A stretch of 39,071 nucleotides of DNA from Thermoleophilia bacterium (lineage in GTDB: Bacteria; Actinomycetota; Thermoleophilia; BMS3ABIN01). The notes below the pieces were generated by a model that had not been told where the DNA came from, did not search any database, and saw nothing but the letters and a program-made list of their open reading frames with translations. The stretch is taken from positions 1-39,071 of the forward strand of contig JACWAD010000081.1 of NCBI GenBank assembly GCA_014874175.1, read 5' to 3'. This document shows, piece after piece, positions 8,730 through 16,281 of this stretch. The translations under genes were made by a program, and so were the position numbers. Position 1 is the first letter of the stretch. Each line of letters opens with the position of its first letter.

Positions 8730-8790
8730 GGCTTGCCCGGCCTGGTGGTTTTCGGCCGCGGATAATTATTTAGAGTAAAGAGGAAAAAAA

Positions 8791-9048
8791 ATGGCGCACA
8801 AGAAAGGATCGGGCACAAGCAGGAATGGGCGCGACTCGCGGGCGCAGCGGCTTGGCTGCAAGCGTTTTGGCGGCCAACTGGTGCCGGCGGGAGCGATCAT
8901 TGTCCGTCAGCGCGGCACCAGGTTTCTGCCCGGGCCGGGCGCCGGCATGGGTGGCGACAACACCATCTTCGCCACCGTTTCGGGCCGCGTTGTCTTTTCC
9001 AACGGAAGCGCGCGGACGATCAGCGTGATCGCGGGGGAAGGCTCCTAG
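8791..9048 (+). CDS. rpmA: 50S ribosomal protein L27
   Basis: An 85-residue ribosomal protein whose N-terminus reaches the peptidyl-transferase centre. The start [16 protein letters not shown] and the core [10 protein letters not shown] ... [12 protein letters not shown] are canonical. The N-terminus begins directly with the mature AHKKG sequence, so there is no cleavable N-terminal extension like that of Firmicutes L27. This supports a non-Firmicutes origin. The Shine-Dalgarno AGAGGAAAAAA precedes the ATG. Confidence 0.97.
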   Translation: MAHKKGSGTSRNGRDSRAQRLGCKRFGGQLVPAGAIIVRQRGTRFLPGPGAGMGGDNTIFATVSGRVVFSNGSARTISVIAGEGS

Positions 9049-9061
9049 ACCATAATCTTGG

Positions 9062-9078
9062 GCGCCTCTGTCAGGCGC
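9062..9078 (+). other. Perfect hairpin just after rpmA
   Basis: GCGCCT-CTGTC-AGGCGC lies 13 nt past the rpmA stop. There is no T-run behind it, so it is not a standard intrinsic terminator; it may protect or pause the L27 mRNA end. The remainder of the 335-bp gap up to obg holds a second stem (GCCGAA...TTCGGC at 9135-9155), a terminator candidate (9245-9266) and a dispersed repeat (9301-9358). Confidence 0.45.
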
Positions 9079-9244
9079 ACTGCGGAACGCATCTCGATTG
9101 GAATCAGGCCGTTTGAGACCGCCGAAAGCTAGACGCCGAAGAGAACTTTTTCGGCAAAAAAGGTAACGTCGTGAGCCCCCCATCCTTGACGAAAGTTTTT
9201 CCCTGCTCCGGTCAAATCTTTGACACTCAGCTCTTTTCTTAATT

Positions 9245-9266
9245 GCTGGCCTAAGCTAGTTTTTTT
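9245..9266 (+). terminator. Candidate intrinsic terminator between rpmA and obg
   Basis: Stem CTGGC / GCTAG (one G-T pair) with loop CTAA, followed by seven T residues. The stem is short, so termination may be partial. It would separate the ribosomal-protein transcript from obg. Confidence 0.45.
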
Positions 9267-9300
9267 GCAATCCCAAAACGAAAGCTGCCGGTTTTTAACC

Positions 9301-9358
9301 CGGGATCCTTCGGCTTTGCCTCAGCGCTTGCCCTGAGACAGGCGAAGGGATGACAAGA
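9301..9358 (+). repeat. Dispersed intergenic repeat copy before obg
   Basis: GGATCCTTCGGC ... CTCAGCGCTTGCCCTGAG ... AAGGGATGACA. It shares GATCCTTCGGC and CTCAGCGC(C/T)TGCCCTGAG with the copy at 26551-26612, and GGATGACA with the copy at 8214-8330. The end of the copy nearly touches the obg Shine-Dalgarno. Confidence 0.6.
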
Positions 9359-9383
9359 AACCTGAGTGAAGGATGGGCGCTTA

Positions 9384-10784
9384 ATGTTTTACGATCAGGC
9401 AACTGTGGAGATACAGGCCGGGAAGGGCGGCAATGGCTGCATCAGTTTCCGCCGTGAAAAATTCGTTCCCAGGGGCGGCCCCGACGGCGGCGACGGCGGC
9501 AGCGGCGGCGATGTCATCTTTGCCGCTGGCGCTAGCCTGCGCGATCTGGCTTTTTTACGCAGGCGCCGCAAACTTAACGCCGGCAACGGCAGGGCGGGGG
9601 AGGGAAACAAAAAACACGGCAGTCGCGGCCGGGACCTGTTGATCGAGGTGCCGTGCGGCACACAGGTTTTCGAGCAAGGCTGGGCGGAAAAACAGGGTTC
9701 CGGTGCCGCGGCGGGAGCGCAGCATGCTGCCCTCCCGCTGGCCGATCTGGTCGCGGCTGGCCAGCGCTATACTATCGCCCACGGGGGTGAAGGAGGGCGT
9801 GGCAACGCCCGCTTTGCAACCTCTACGCGGCGCGCGCCACGTTTTGCCGAGCTGGGCCTGCCAGGCGAAAGAAAAAGGATTATGCTGAAGCTGAAATTGC
9901 TCGCTGACGCCGGCCTCCTCGGTTTTCCCAACGCCGGCAAGTCTTCCCTCATTAGAATAATTTCCAACGCAAAGCCAAAAGTGGCGGATTATCCGTTTAC
10001 CACTGTAGCTCCCATGCTTGGCACTGTAGAAGATCCGCGGTCGCGGAATCAGTTCACCATTGCGGATATTCCCGGCTTGCTGGAAGGGGCAAGCAGGGGT
10101 TCCGGGCTGGGTGACGAGTTCCTGGCGCATCTGGAGCGCAGCAGCCTCCTTATCCATCTTGTTGATGTCAACGGTTATTACGGCAAAAGACCTCTGCAAA
10201 ACTTCAAGATTATCAACAGGGAGCTGGCCGGCTTTAGCCGGGATTTGGCGGCAAAGCCGCAGTTTGTGGTTGTAAATAAAACCGATTTGGTCAGTGAGGA
10301 GCGGGCAGGCGCGGTGGCCAGGTCCCTGGCTGCGGAGGTTGCCAGGCGCTTCCGGGTGGGCGATCCCGCTTTTGCATGGCTTGGGGATGGGGAAGGCCAC
10401 ATTTCGCGGAAAGGCGGCCCGGCGGTGTTAATGGTTTCTGCAGCAACGGGGCAGGGGGCGCAAGCCCTTATCAGCCGCGTTTTTGACCTTCTTGCCCGTT
10501 TACGCCTGAAGCTGCCCGCTAAGCAAGCTGAACAGCTGAGTCATGTCATCTACCGTCCCGGCGAACGGGAAGGCTTCAGCGCAACTGCCGAAAACGGGCG
10601 TTTTTTTGTCAGGGGCCGCGCAGTGGAAAAGCTGGTGGCCCGCATTGATTTTGGCAATGATGAAGCCGTGTCATACCTTAAGCAGCAGCTTGAGCGTTTG
10701 GGTGTCAGTGAAGCTTTACGCCAGGCAGGCGCCAGGAGAGGACAGGCCGTGCAGATCGGGGGAACGGAACTCGAGTTTTGGTAA
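9384..10784 (+). CDS. obgE: Obg/CgtA family ribosome-assembly GTPase
   Basis: An essential GTPase that binds the 50S subunit late in assembly. Three domains are visible. The glycine-rich Obg fold (1-165) includes GGNGCISFRREKFVPRGGPDGGDGG and GGEGGRGNARF. The G domain has G1 GFPNAGKSS, G3 DIPGLLEGA and G4 NKTDL. The C-terminal OCT domain has FFVRGRAVEKLVARIDF. The ORF track starts at GTG 9366, but ATG 9384 has GAAGGA about 10 nt upstream and gives the family's usual MFYDQATVEIQ start, so I chose it (466 aa). An Ala/Gly-rich stretch of about 12 residues sits near residue 105, where most homologues are shorter. It follows L27, the usual context, but pyrF follows in place of nadD or proB. Confidence 0.95.
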   Translation: MFYDQATVEIQAGKGGNGCISFRREKFVPRGGPDGGDGGSGGDVIFAAGASLRDLAFLRRRRKLNAGNGRAGEGNKKHGSRGRDLLIEVPCGTQVFEQGWAEKQGSGAAAGAQHAALPLADLVAAGQRYTIAHGGEGGRGNARFATSTRRAPRFAELGLPGERKRIMLKLKLLADAGLLGFPNAGKSSLIRIISNAKPKVADYPFTTVAPMLGTVEDPRSRNQFTIADIPGLLEGASRGSGLGDEFLAHLERSSLLIHLVDVNGYYGKRPLQNFKIINRELAGFSRDLAAKPQFVVVNKTDLVSEERAGAVARSLAAEVARRFRVGDPAFAWLGDGEGHISRKGGPAVLMVSAATGQGAQALISRVFDLLARLRLKLPAKQAEQLSHVIYRPGEREGFSATAENGRFFVRGRAVEKLVARIDFGNDEAVSYLKQQLERLGVSEALRQAGARRGQAVQIGGTELEFW

Positions 10785-10836
10785 CGGGGCGGTTTCTAGT
10801 GATTCCAGCCCGGGTTTCGTAGTAGAATCCCCAGCA

Positions 10837-11769
10837 GTGGAAGTATTTGCCGACAGGCTTGCAGCCAGAATTCTAGAAAAGAAATCCCAGGTTTGCGTCG
10901 GACTCGACCCCAGGATTGATTTGATCCCGCCTTTTTTTCTCGCCGGCAATGGGCGGAATGAAAAAGACGGCGGTCAGCTGTCCCGCGTGGCTGAGGCATT
11001 CAAGCAGTTTTCGCTTGCCATTATTGACGCCGTTGCGCCGCACGCGGTAGCCGTCAAACTGCAGCTTGCCTGTTTTGAGCCCTATGGGCCGCCCGGATTT
11101 AGCGTGCTTTGGGAGCTTGCCCGGGCCTGTTCCCGGGCCGGCCTCCTGGTAATTGCCGACGGCAAACGTGGCGACGTTGGCGCTTCGGCCGCCTTGTACT
11201 CGGCGGCGTTCATCGGCCGGCCAGCAGTTTCCGGGGAAGCTTCCGGCTCCGGCCCCGGGTTCGACGCCATGACCGTCAACCCGCTGTTTGGCGAGGACGG
11301 CGTCAAGCCTTTTCTCGATGATTGCCGCCGGTACGGAAAGGGAATTTTTATCCTGGTCAGAACTTCCAATTCTGCCGGAGCCCAGCTTCAGGATCTGCCT
11401 CTCGCAGATGGAGGGTTGTGGCATGAGCGCCTTGCCGGCCTGGTAAATTATTGGGGCTCCGGCCTGACGGGGAGCTCTGGCTACAGCAGCGTGGGGGCGG
11501 TGGTGGGCGCCACCCGTCCTGACGCAGTCATGCGCCTGCGCCGGTTAATGCCGGCGGCCTTTTTTCTGCTGCCGGGATATGGCGCCCAGGGCGGGCGCGC
11601 AGGCGATGTTTGCACCACCTTCGATGCTGAAGGCCTCGGAGGGCTGGTCAGCGCTTCACGTAGTATAATCTACGCTGGCAGCGGCGCCCGTTTTGCGCCC
11701 GCGGCGGCGGCAGCAGCAGAGCAGATGAAGAAAGAACTGTGGAGCGCTGTCAGGCAAAGGCACGGCTAG
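10837..11769 (+). CDS. pyrF: Orotidine 5'-phosphate decarboxylase, type 2
   Basis: Decarboxylates OMP to UMP, the last step of de novo pyrimidine synthesis. About 310 residues, the type 2 length. Motifs: VCVGLDPRIDLIPPF at the N-terminus, catalytic ADGKRGDVGASA, MTVNPLFGEDGVKPFLDD, VGAVVGATRPD and the phosphate-binding LLPGYGAQGG near the end. The ORF track begins inside obg at 10543, but that upstream part is an out-of-frame shadow. The first plausible start after the obg stop is GTG 10837, with no strong Shine-Dalgarno. No other pyr genes are nearby, so it is separated from the usual pyrimidine operon. It may be read through from obg. Confidence 0.9.
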   Translation: MEVFADRLAARILEKKSQVCVGLDPRIDLIPPFFLAGNGRNEKDGGQLSRVAEAFKQFSLAIIDAVAPHAVAVKLQLACFEPYGPPGFSVLWELARACSRAGLLVIADGKRGDVGASAALYSAAFIGRPAVSGEASGSGPGFDAMTVNPLFGEDGVKPFLDDCRRYGKGIFILVRTSNSAGAQLQDLPLADGGLWHERLAGLVNYWGSGLTGSSGYSSVGAVVGATRPDAVMRLRRLMPAAFFLLPGYGAQGGRAGDVCTTFDAEGLGGLVSASRSIIYAGSGARFAPAAAAAAEQMKKELWSAVRQRHG

Positions 11770-11802
11770 GCCGGAAGCGGCCCGGACCGGCAGCGAGGAT
11801 TC

Positions 11803-12183
11803 ATGGACACCGAGGCTAAAATTATGCGTTTTCTTGCGGTTCTCGGGCTTGCTGGCGCCCTGCTTGCAGTGGGGGTCCTGGCCATTAACGCTGGCGTTTT
11901 GGGAGACGGGTCCGGCGCCGCTGTGACAGTGATGACGGCTGCAGCCGGAGACTCCGGAGGCGGAACAGCCGAGTCCGCGAGTTCCGGAAGCGTAATAGGC
12001 GCATCTCAAGGCCAGCAGGCCGGTGCGTCCACAACTGCCGGCAAGACATATGTTGTGCAGGATGGGGATACTTTTTACAGCATAGCAAGAAAATTTAATG
12101 CTACCATCTCGGATATTCAGAAGCTTAACCCCAACATTGACCCTCAGAACTTGACAACCGGCGTAAAGTTGATTGTGCCGTGA
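11803..12183 (+). CDS. Membrane-anchored LysM-domain protein
   Basis: A 126-residue protein. An N-terminal hydrophobic segment (about 8-32, FLAVLGLAGALLAVGVLAI) acts as a signal anchor. A low-complexity Gly/Ser/Ala linker follows (33-78). A single C-terminal LysM domain (YVVQDGDTFYSIARKFNAT ... LNPN ... GVKLIVP, about 81-126) would bind N-acetylglucosamine-containing glycan strands. GAGG stands 6 nt before the ATG. It overlaps the next gene, a peptidoglycan carboxypeptidase, so a wall-related role is consistent. It has no catalytic domain. Confidence 0.85.
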   Translation: MDTEAKIMRFLAVLGLAGALLAVGVLAINAGVLGDGSGAAVTVMTAAAGDSGGGTAESASSGSVIGASQGQQAGASTTAGKTYVVQDGDTFYSIARKFNATISDIQKLNPNIDPQNLTTGVKLIVP

Positions 12184-13435
12184 GGGAGATACGCTTGGCT
12201 CAAGGGAGAGAAATAAAATCAGGCCCGGCCAGATAAAAAGGGGTTTATTATTACCTCTGCTGGCGCTGCTTTGCTTGGGGGCGTCCCTGGTCCTTGCTCC
12301 GGTGGCTGCGGCGCAGGAGCAACCGCCCCCCGATATCGCCGCCAAGGCCGCCGTAATGATCAATGCCGGCGACGGCCGGGTAATTTACAGCAAGAACCCC
12401 GATATGCAGCTGCCCATGGCCAGCACGACAAAGATGATGACGGCGCTTCTCATCATCGAGGATGGCCATAACATGAACGATACGGTCACCTGCAGCAAGC
12501 GCTGCGCCGAGATAGGCGAGTCTTCCATTTATCTTAAGGAGGGAGAAACCCTGACCGTTGAGCAAATGCTTTATGGCCTGATGCTTCCCAGTGGTAATGA
12601 TTGCGCCATAGCGCTGGCTGAATATGACGCTGGCAGCGTTGAGGCCTTCGTAAACAAGATGAATCAGCGCGCCGCTCAACTAGGCTTGACAAACACTCAT
12701 TTTGTAACTCCTCACGGACTGGACGAGCCGGGGCATTACACCTCTGCCCGAGACTTCGCCAGACTGGGCGCCGTTTTAATGACGCACCAGAAAATTCGCG
12801 AGATTGTCAAGCATTCAGTGTACTCAATTCCCGGCTACGGGCAGCCGGACGGCCGCACACTTATTAACACAAATCATCTATTGGATAAGTATCCGTTCAT
12901 TGACGGCGTCAAGACCGGTTATACGGACAACGCCCAGGAATGTATCATCATCTCCGCCGAGGATCACGGCAACGAGTTTATCCTGTCTTACCTGGGCGGA
13001 CCGACGCTCGGCCAGTGTGACCAGGATGTAATCAACGTGCTTGAATACGGCTTTAGCAAATATGTGGACCGGACCGTAATTGCCACCGGCAGGCAATATG
13101 CACAGCTTGATATCCCGTATTCTCATGGCAAGCTGCCGCTGGCTGCGGCATCAAGCCTGGTCATGCATGTTTACAACCTGGACAATGTCCAGGAGCGGCT
13201 GGTGCTGCCGGACCCGCCGACGCTGCCGATACGGAAGGGAGACAAGGTGGGGCTGGTTGAAGCCTATGACGGCAACAACCTGCTGGGGAGTGTCTATCTG
13301 CTGGCAGGCGAGGACGTCCCCGCCCCGGGCTTCGTTGACAGGATCGGTTATTATCTGTCGTCAATTGTACACGTGTTTGGCCTGGTGTCTGTCTGGCTTC
13401 TCAATAGCGGCCTCAAGGAGACATTTGCTCCATGA
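12173..13435 (+). CDS. dacF: D-alanyl-D-alanine carboxypeptidase (PBP5/DacF type, S11 family)
   Basis: Removes the terminal D-Ala from peptidoglycan pentapeptides outside the membrane. A signal peptide is visible at about 22-47 (LLLPLLALLCLGASLVLAPVAAAQ). The catalytic motifs are STTK (Ser84, Lys87), SGN (140-142) and KTG (247-249). The C-terminal PBP5-like beta domain (about 290-380) and a terminal amphipathic or hydrophobic helix (YLSSIVHVFGLVSVWLLN) follow, the latter probably for membrane attachment. No ATG or GTG precedes the signal peptide in frame. The only canonical start is TTG 12173, inside the end of the LysM gene. A GGGAGAG lies at about 12204-12210, upstream of an in-frame ATC, so the real start is uncertain. 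The stop overlaps the next gene (ATGA). Confidence 0.93.
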   Translation: MCREGDTLGSRERNKIRPGQIKRGLLLPLLALLCLGASLVLAPVAAAQEQPPPDIAAKAAVMINAGDGRVIYSKNPDMQLPMASTTKMMTALLIIEDGHNMNDTVTCSKRCAEIGESSIYLKEGETLTVEQMLYGLMLPSGNDCAIALAEYDAGSVEAFVNKMNQRAAQLGLTNTHFVTPHGLDEPGHYTSARDFARLGAVLMTHQKIREIVKHSVYSIPGYGQPDGRTLINTNHLLDKYPFIDGVKTGYTDNAQECIIISAEDHGNEFILSYLGGPTLGQCDQDVINVLEYGFSKYVDRTVIATGRQYAQLDIPYSHGKLPLAAASSLVMHVYNLDNVQERLVLPDPPTLPIRKGDKVGLVEAYDGNNLLGSVYLLAGEDVPAPGFVDRIGYYLSSIVHVFGLVSVWLLNSGLKETFAP

Positions 13436-14379
13436 TTGTCACTGTGACGGTAAATGCCGCTCTTGACCGCACGCTGACGGTGCCCAACTTCCAGGCCGGT
13501 TTCCGGCACCGGGCCAGCGAGAGCCTCACGTTACCAGGCGGCAAGGGAGTCAACATCGCCCGGGCGCTGAAGACCCTGGGCCAGCCGGTGATTGCCACCG
13601 GCCTGGCCGGGGGAAAGACAGGCACACGGATTGTTGAGGATCTTACCGCTGAAGGAATCCTTAATGATTTTGTCCGCATCCGGGACGAGTCCAGGACATC
13701 AACGGCCATCATCGACCCCACCAGCAATATCCAGACCGAGGTCAACGAGTACGGGCCGGTCGTGACGCCCCGGGAAGTGCGGGCGTTTATGGAAAAATTT
13801 GCTTACATAGCCAAGGGGGCCGATGTGGTTATCCTGGCCGGGTCGCTGCCCCGCAAGGTCAGGGAAGGCTTTTACCGTGACATGACTACGGCACTGGCCG
13901 CGGCCAATGCCCTGGTGGTGCTCGACAGCGCCGGCGAGCCCTTAAGGCTGGCAGTCAAGGCGGGCCCCGGTCTTGTATCTCCTAACATTTTCGAGGCGGA
14001 AGCGCTTGTTGGGCATGAATTCAGCGAGGACGCGGATTTTCTCATGGCGGCCCGGCAGCTTTGCAAAATGGGCGCCAGGTCCAGCATCATTACCCATTCG
14101 GGCGGTTGCTATGCCTGCCTGGATGATGGTAACGGCAGGAAAGAATTATTCAAGGTTACGATCCCGCCGCTGGATCCGATCAGCACGGTTGGGTCCGGCG
14201 ACTCGTTCCTGGCAGGATTTGTCTCCGCCCGTGTCTCGGGCAGAGAGGGCGGTGACTGCCTCCGCCACGGCGTCGCCTGCGGAGCGGCAAATACGCAGAA
14301 ATACGGCGCCGGAGTCTTCGACCTGCATGAAATGAAGCAACTGCTTGCTAAAACCAGTGCCGAAAAACACGAGCTTTAG
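13432..14379 (+). CDS. PfkB-family hexose-phosphate kinase (1-phosphofructokinase / tagatose-6-phosphate kinase type)
   Basis: A 315-residue ribokinase-fold sugar-phosphate kinase of the FruK/LacC subgroup. It phosphorylates fructose-1-P, fructose-6-P or tagatose-6-P with ATP. Motifs: TVNAALDRTLTV at the N-terminus (substrate Asp12), PGGKGVNIARAL (35-46), NIFEAEALVG (185-194) and the anion-hole/catalytic-base motif GSGDSFLAGF with Asp257. No PTS fructose transporter or DeoR regulator is adjacent, so the sugar cannot be decided from the window. A minor 6-phosphofructokinase role in glycolysis is possible. It is coupled to dacF by a 4-bp ATGA overlap and is the last gene before a hairpin terminator. 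Confidence 0.85.
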   Translation: MIVTVTVNAALDRTLTVPNFQAGFRHRASESLTLPGGKGVNIARALKTLGQPVIATGLAGGKTGTRIVEDLTAEGILNDFVRIRDESRTSTAIIDPTSNIQTEVNEYGPVVTPREVRAFMEKFAYIAKGADVVILAGSLPRKVREGFYRDMTTALAAANALVVLDSAGEPLRLAVKAGPGLVSPNIFEAEALVGHEFSEDADFLMAARQLCKMGARSSIITHSGGCYACLDDGNGRKELFKVTIPPLDPISTVGSGDSFLAGFVSARVSGREGGDCLRHGVACGAANTQKYGAGVFDLHEMKQLLAKTSAEKHEL

Positions 14380-14400
14380 CGTCCTTGCCTGGCAGAGCAT

Positions 14401-14431
14401 AAAAAAGGAAGCTGACTAGGCTTCCTTTCTT
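14401..14431. terminator. Bidirectional intrinsic terminator
   Basis: An 8-bp perfect stem AAGGAAGC / GCTTCCTT with a 7-nt loop TGACTAG. On the + strand it is followed by TTCTT and would end the LysM-dacF-kinase transcript 26 nt after the stop. On the minus strand it is followed by TTTT, making a six-T run, and would end the convergent transcript that carries the tiny membrane ORF at 14626-14760. Confidence 0.75.
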
Positions 14432-14625
14432 AGAGGATGAAGGGTGTTTTGTTGTTCAGAAAATTACGGTGTCCGCTTGCGGAGAGCGGGAAGCTCCGTC
14501 TGGTTTCGACCTGTTCGGCCGTCTTGGCGGGTCTGGTCTCTCTTACCCACTGCAACTTTCCACGATTGCTTTATCGTCAAAGTTCACTGAAAACTTTACA
14601 CCTTGGATCTGATTCAGACGCGCCG
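14432..14625 (-). other. Non-coding stretch with several short stems, possible structured 3' UTR or small RNA
   Basis: Between the terminator and the stop of the tiny minus-strand gene, about 195 nt hold no convincing ORF. On the minus strand the sequence shows, in order, stems AAAGTT...AACTTT, ACGAT...ATCGT and CGGAG...CTCCG before the terminator. If transcribed from the minus promoter at 14802 it would be a structured 3' UTR. I do not recognise a known RNA family. Confidence 0.3.
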
Positions 14626-14760
14626 CTATTTCAGATTGATCGCCGCCGCCAAACCAATGGCGACCATCAGGCCGCTGTAGCCGTGATATCCTGAAAACCA
14701 GAGGTAGACGGCGGTAATAAAACATCCAAGGGTTATAATGAAGTAGACTGGGCGCGGCAC
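14626..14760 (-). CDS. Tiny single-span membrane protein (44-46 aa), not in the ORF track
   Basis: Reading the minus strand gives a short ORF with an N-terminal membrane helix (about VYFIITLGCFITAVYLWF) and a second, more weakly hydrophobic Gly/Ala-rich stretch (LMVAIGLAAAI), ending in NLK. An AAAGGAG lies 1 nt before an ATG at 14766 but 7 nt before the in-frame GTG at 14760, so GTG is the better start (44 aa). A perfect TATAAT at 14807-14802 is at a sensible distance, and the bidirectional terminator closes the unit. I do not recognise a family. The complete expression unit plus the hydrophobic pattern argue that it is real. Confidence 0.6.
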   Translation of the reverse strand: MPRPVYFIITLGCFITAVYLWFSGYHGYSGLMVAIGLAAAINLK

Positions 14761-14777
14761 TTCCATGCTCCTTTGCG

Positions 14778-14806
14778 GTGACAATCAGGCAGACTGATCA
14801 TATTAT
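14778..14806 (+). promoter_or_regulatory. Promoter candidate for plsX-acpP-rnc-smc-ftsY
   Basis: GTGACA (14778-14783), 17-nt spacer, TATTAT (14801-14806). Each hexamer matches consensus at five of six positions. Transcription would start near 14812, about 145 nt before the chosen plsX ATG. The -10 DNA overlaps the minus-strand -10, so the two divergent units may compete. Confidence 0.6.
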
Positions 14807-14807
14807 A
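14802..14807 (-). promoter_or_regulatory. -10 element of the divergent tiny membrane-protein gene
   Basis: A perfect TATAAT when read on the minus strand, about 36 nt upstream of the ATG/GTG start region. The -35 (CGATCA at 14830-14825) is weak. Confidence 0.5.
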
Positions 14808-14956
14808 CTCAATGTTTAAACTGATGATCGTTCTTGCGGCAGCAACAAGGAATGCTGCGCTGCGACGCAGCCTTTTAAGAAAGATTACGACATGGTGATC
14901 GTGTGAAGCGGGGGCAAGGAGGCGGCGCTGCCGGCGGAGAAAATCGCTCCGGCGAC

Positions 14957-15952
14957 ATGGTTGTGCTGGCGCTGGACGCCATGGGCGGGGATTTTGCCCC
15001 GGAGGAGGTGGTTTTGGGCGCCGCTGTTGCCGCCGGGCCATCCTTAAAGGTGCAGCTTGTTGGCAGGAGGGCCGGGATAGAAGAGGCTCTGGCCGGCGCG
15101 AAAGGAAGCGGACGCGATTTCATTGAGGTTATCGATGCTCCGGACGTAATCGGTTTTGACGAGGAGCCGGTGAAGGCCGTGCGCCTGAAGGGCGGCTCTT
15201 CTTTGGTTACCGCCTGCCGCCTGGTTGCTGAGGGACGCGCATCCGGAGCGGTTTCTGCCGGCAATACCGGCGCCATGTTGGCGGCGGCCCTAATACACCT
15301 GGGCCGCATGAAGGGGCTTAAGCGCCCGGGTCTTTGCACAGTGCTTCCGACACCTGGCAAGCCGACCGTATTTATTGACGTGGGCGCAAATTCCGAGGTG
15401 AGGCCGCTGCATTTGCTTGAGTTTGCTAACATGGCCAGCATTTTCGCCGAGAACGTCCTTGAAAGAGCGAACCCTTCCATCGGCCTGGTCTCGATAGGAG
15501 AGGAATCAGTCAAAGGAAACGAGCTGGTGCTAGAGGCGCACAGGCTGATGGCCTCCCAGCCGCAGCTGAATTTCTATGGAAACGTCGAGGGGCGGGATAT
15601 TATCCGCAACGTGGTCGATGTGGTTGTGACCGATGGATTTACCGGCAATGTCTGCCTGAAACTGATGGAAAGCACTTCATCATTAATAGTAGAAGAAGTC
15701 AAAAAAGCTGCGACCGGCAGCGTGCCGGCAAGAATTGGCGGGGCGCTGCTTAAGCGCCGGCTCAGCAATTTCAAGAAAAGCATCGATGCCAAGGAAATCG
15801 GCGGCGCCTACCTGCTGGGAGTGCGCGGGCTGGTGGTTGTCTGCCACGGGAACTCGGGCCGCCGGGCAATAGCCAGCGCCCTCGGCTATGCTGCCCGGGC
15901 TGTGCAGCAGGATCTGGTCGGGAGTCTGGGGGAAAGGGTTGCCTCGCTTTGA
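14957..15952 (+). CDS. plsX: Phosphate acyltransferase PlsX
   Basis: Converts acyl-ACP plus phosphate to acyl-phosphate, the acyl donor for PlsY in phospholipid synthesis; a peripheral membrane enzyme. Motifs: LALDAMGGDFAPEEVV at the N-terminus, GSSLVTACRLVAEGRASGAVSAGNTGA, VGANSEVRPLHLLEFA, and VVTDGFTGNVCLK. The track starts at GTG 14903, but ATG 14957 gives the usual start just before the first strand (331 aa). Neither has an ideal Shine-Dalgarno; GGAG lies about 19 nt upstream of the ATG. Many bacteria have rpmF (L32) directly upstream, but here there is none. Followed by acpP, which supplies its substrate. Confidence 0.94.
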   Translation: MVVLALDAMGGDFAPEEVVLGAAVAAGPSLKVQLVGRRAGIEEALAGAKGSGRDFIEVIDAPDVIGFDEEPVKAVRLKGGSSLVTACRLVAEGRASGAVSAGNTGAMLAAALIHLGRMKGLKRPGLCTVLPTPGKPTVFIDVGANSEVRPLHLLEFANMASIFAENVLERANPSIGLVSIGEESVKGNELVLEAHRLMASQPQLNFYGNVEGRDIIRNVVDVVVTDGFTGNVCLKLMESTSSLIVEEVKKAATGSVPARIGGALLKRRLSNFKKSIDAKEIGGAYLLGVRGLVVVCHGNSGRRAIASALGYAARAVQQDLVGSLGERVASL

Positions 15953-16012
15953 AAATTGTTTTCTTTCGTGTTAGATTCACCCGGATTAAAATGCCGGGCT
16001 ATGGAGGTACGC

Positions 16013-16252
16013 ATGACAAAAGAGGAGATTTTGGGGCAGATAAGGGAGATGCTCGTGGAGCAGCTTGGAGTCGATCAGGCTGACGTGACCATGGAGGCTT
16101 CATTCCAGGATGACCTGGATGCCGATTCCCTGGACCTGGTCGAAATGATAATGGAAATGGAAGACAAGTTTTCAGTCAAGATCTCTGATGAGGAGGCTGA
16201 GCAAATCCGCACGGTGGGGCAGGCCGTCGATTTCGTCGCCGAGCGGGCTTAA
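16013..16252 (+). CDS. acpP: Acyl carrier protein
   Basis: A 79-residue acidic four-helix carrier of fatty-acyl chains. The phosphopantetheine attachment site is DADSLD (Ser39), within DDLDADSLDLVEMIMEMED. The track ORF begins at TTG 15956, but ATGGAGGTACGC places GGAGG 5-6 nt before ATG 16013, which also gives the normal length. It sits between plsX and rnc, the common order plsX-acpP-rnc-smc-ftsY. Confidence 0.96.
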   Translation: MTKEEILGQIREMLVEQLGVDQADVTMEASFQDDLDADSLDLVEMIMEMEDKFSVKISDEEAEQIRTVGQAVDFVAERA

Positions 16253-16281
16253 TGCTTTTCTGAAACGGAGAATCATATTTA

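Noticed and set aside
9220-9225. TTGACA as a promoter for obg
   Set aside because: No acceptable -10 at 15-19 nt, and a terminator-like stem follows directly.
10543-10836. N-terminal part of the 408-aa track ORF containing PyrF
   Set aside because: It overlaps the obg OCT domain out of frame; PyrF homology begins only after the obg stop.
14430-14600. RNase P RNA or tmRNA fragment (GGTAAGAG and GGTTTCGAC words)
   Set aside because: The other obligatory conserved blocks (P4 GAGGAAAGTC; the tmRNA tag codons and 3' T-arm) are absent, so the short words are chance.
14437-14694. 85-aa + strand ORF after the kinase operon
   Set aside because: No family resemblance and atypical composition. It crosses the terminator-side non-coding stretch and the better supported minus-strand tiny gene.
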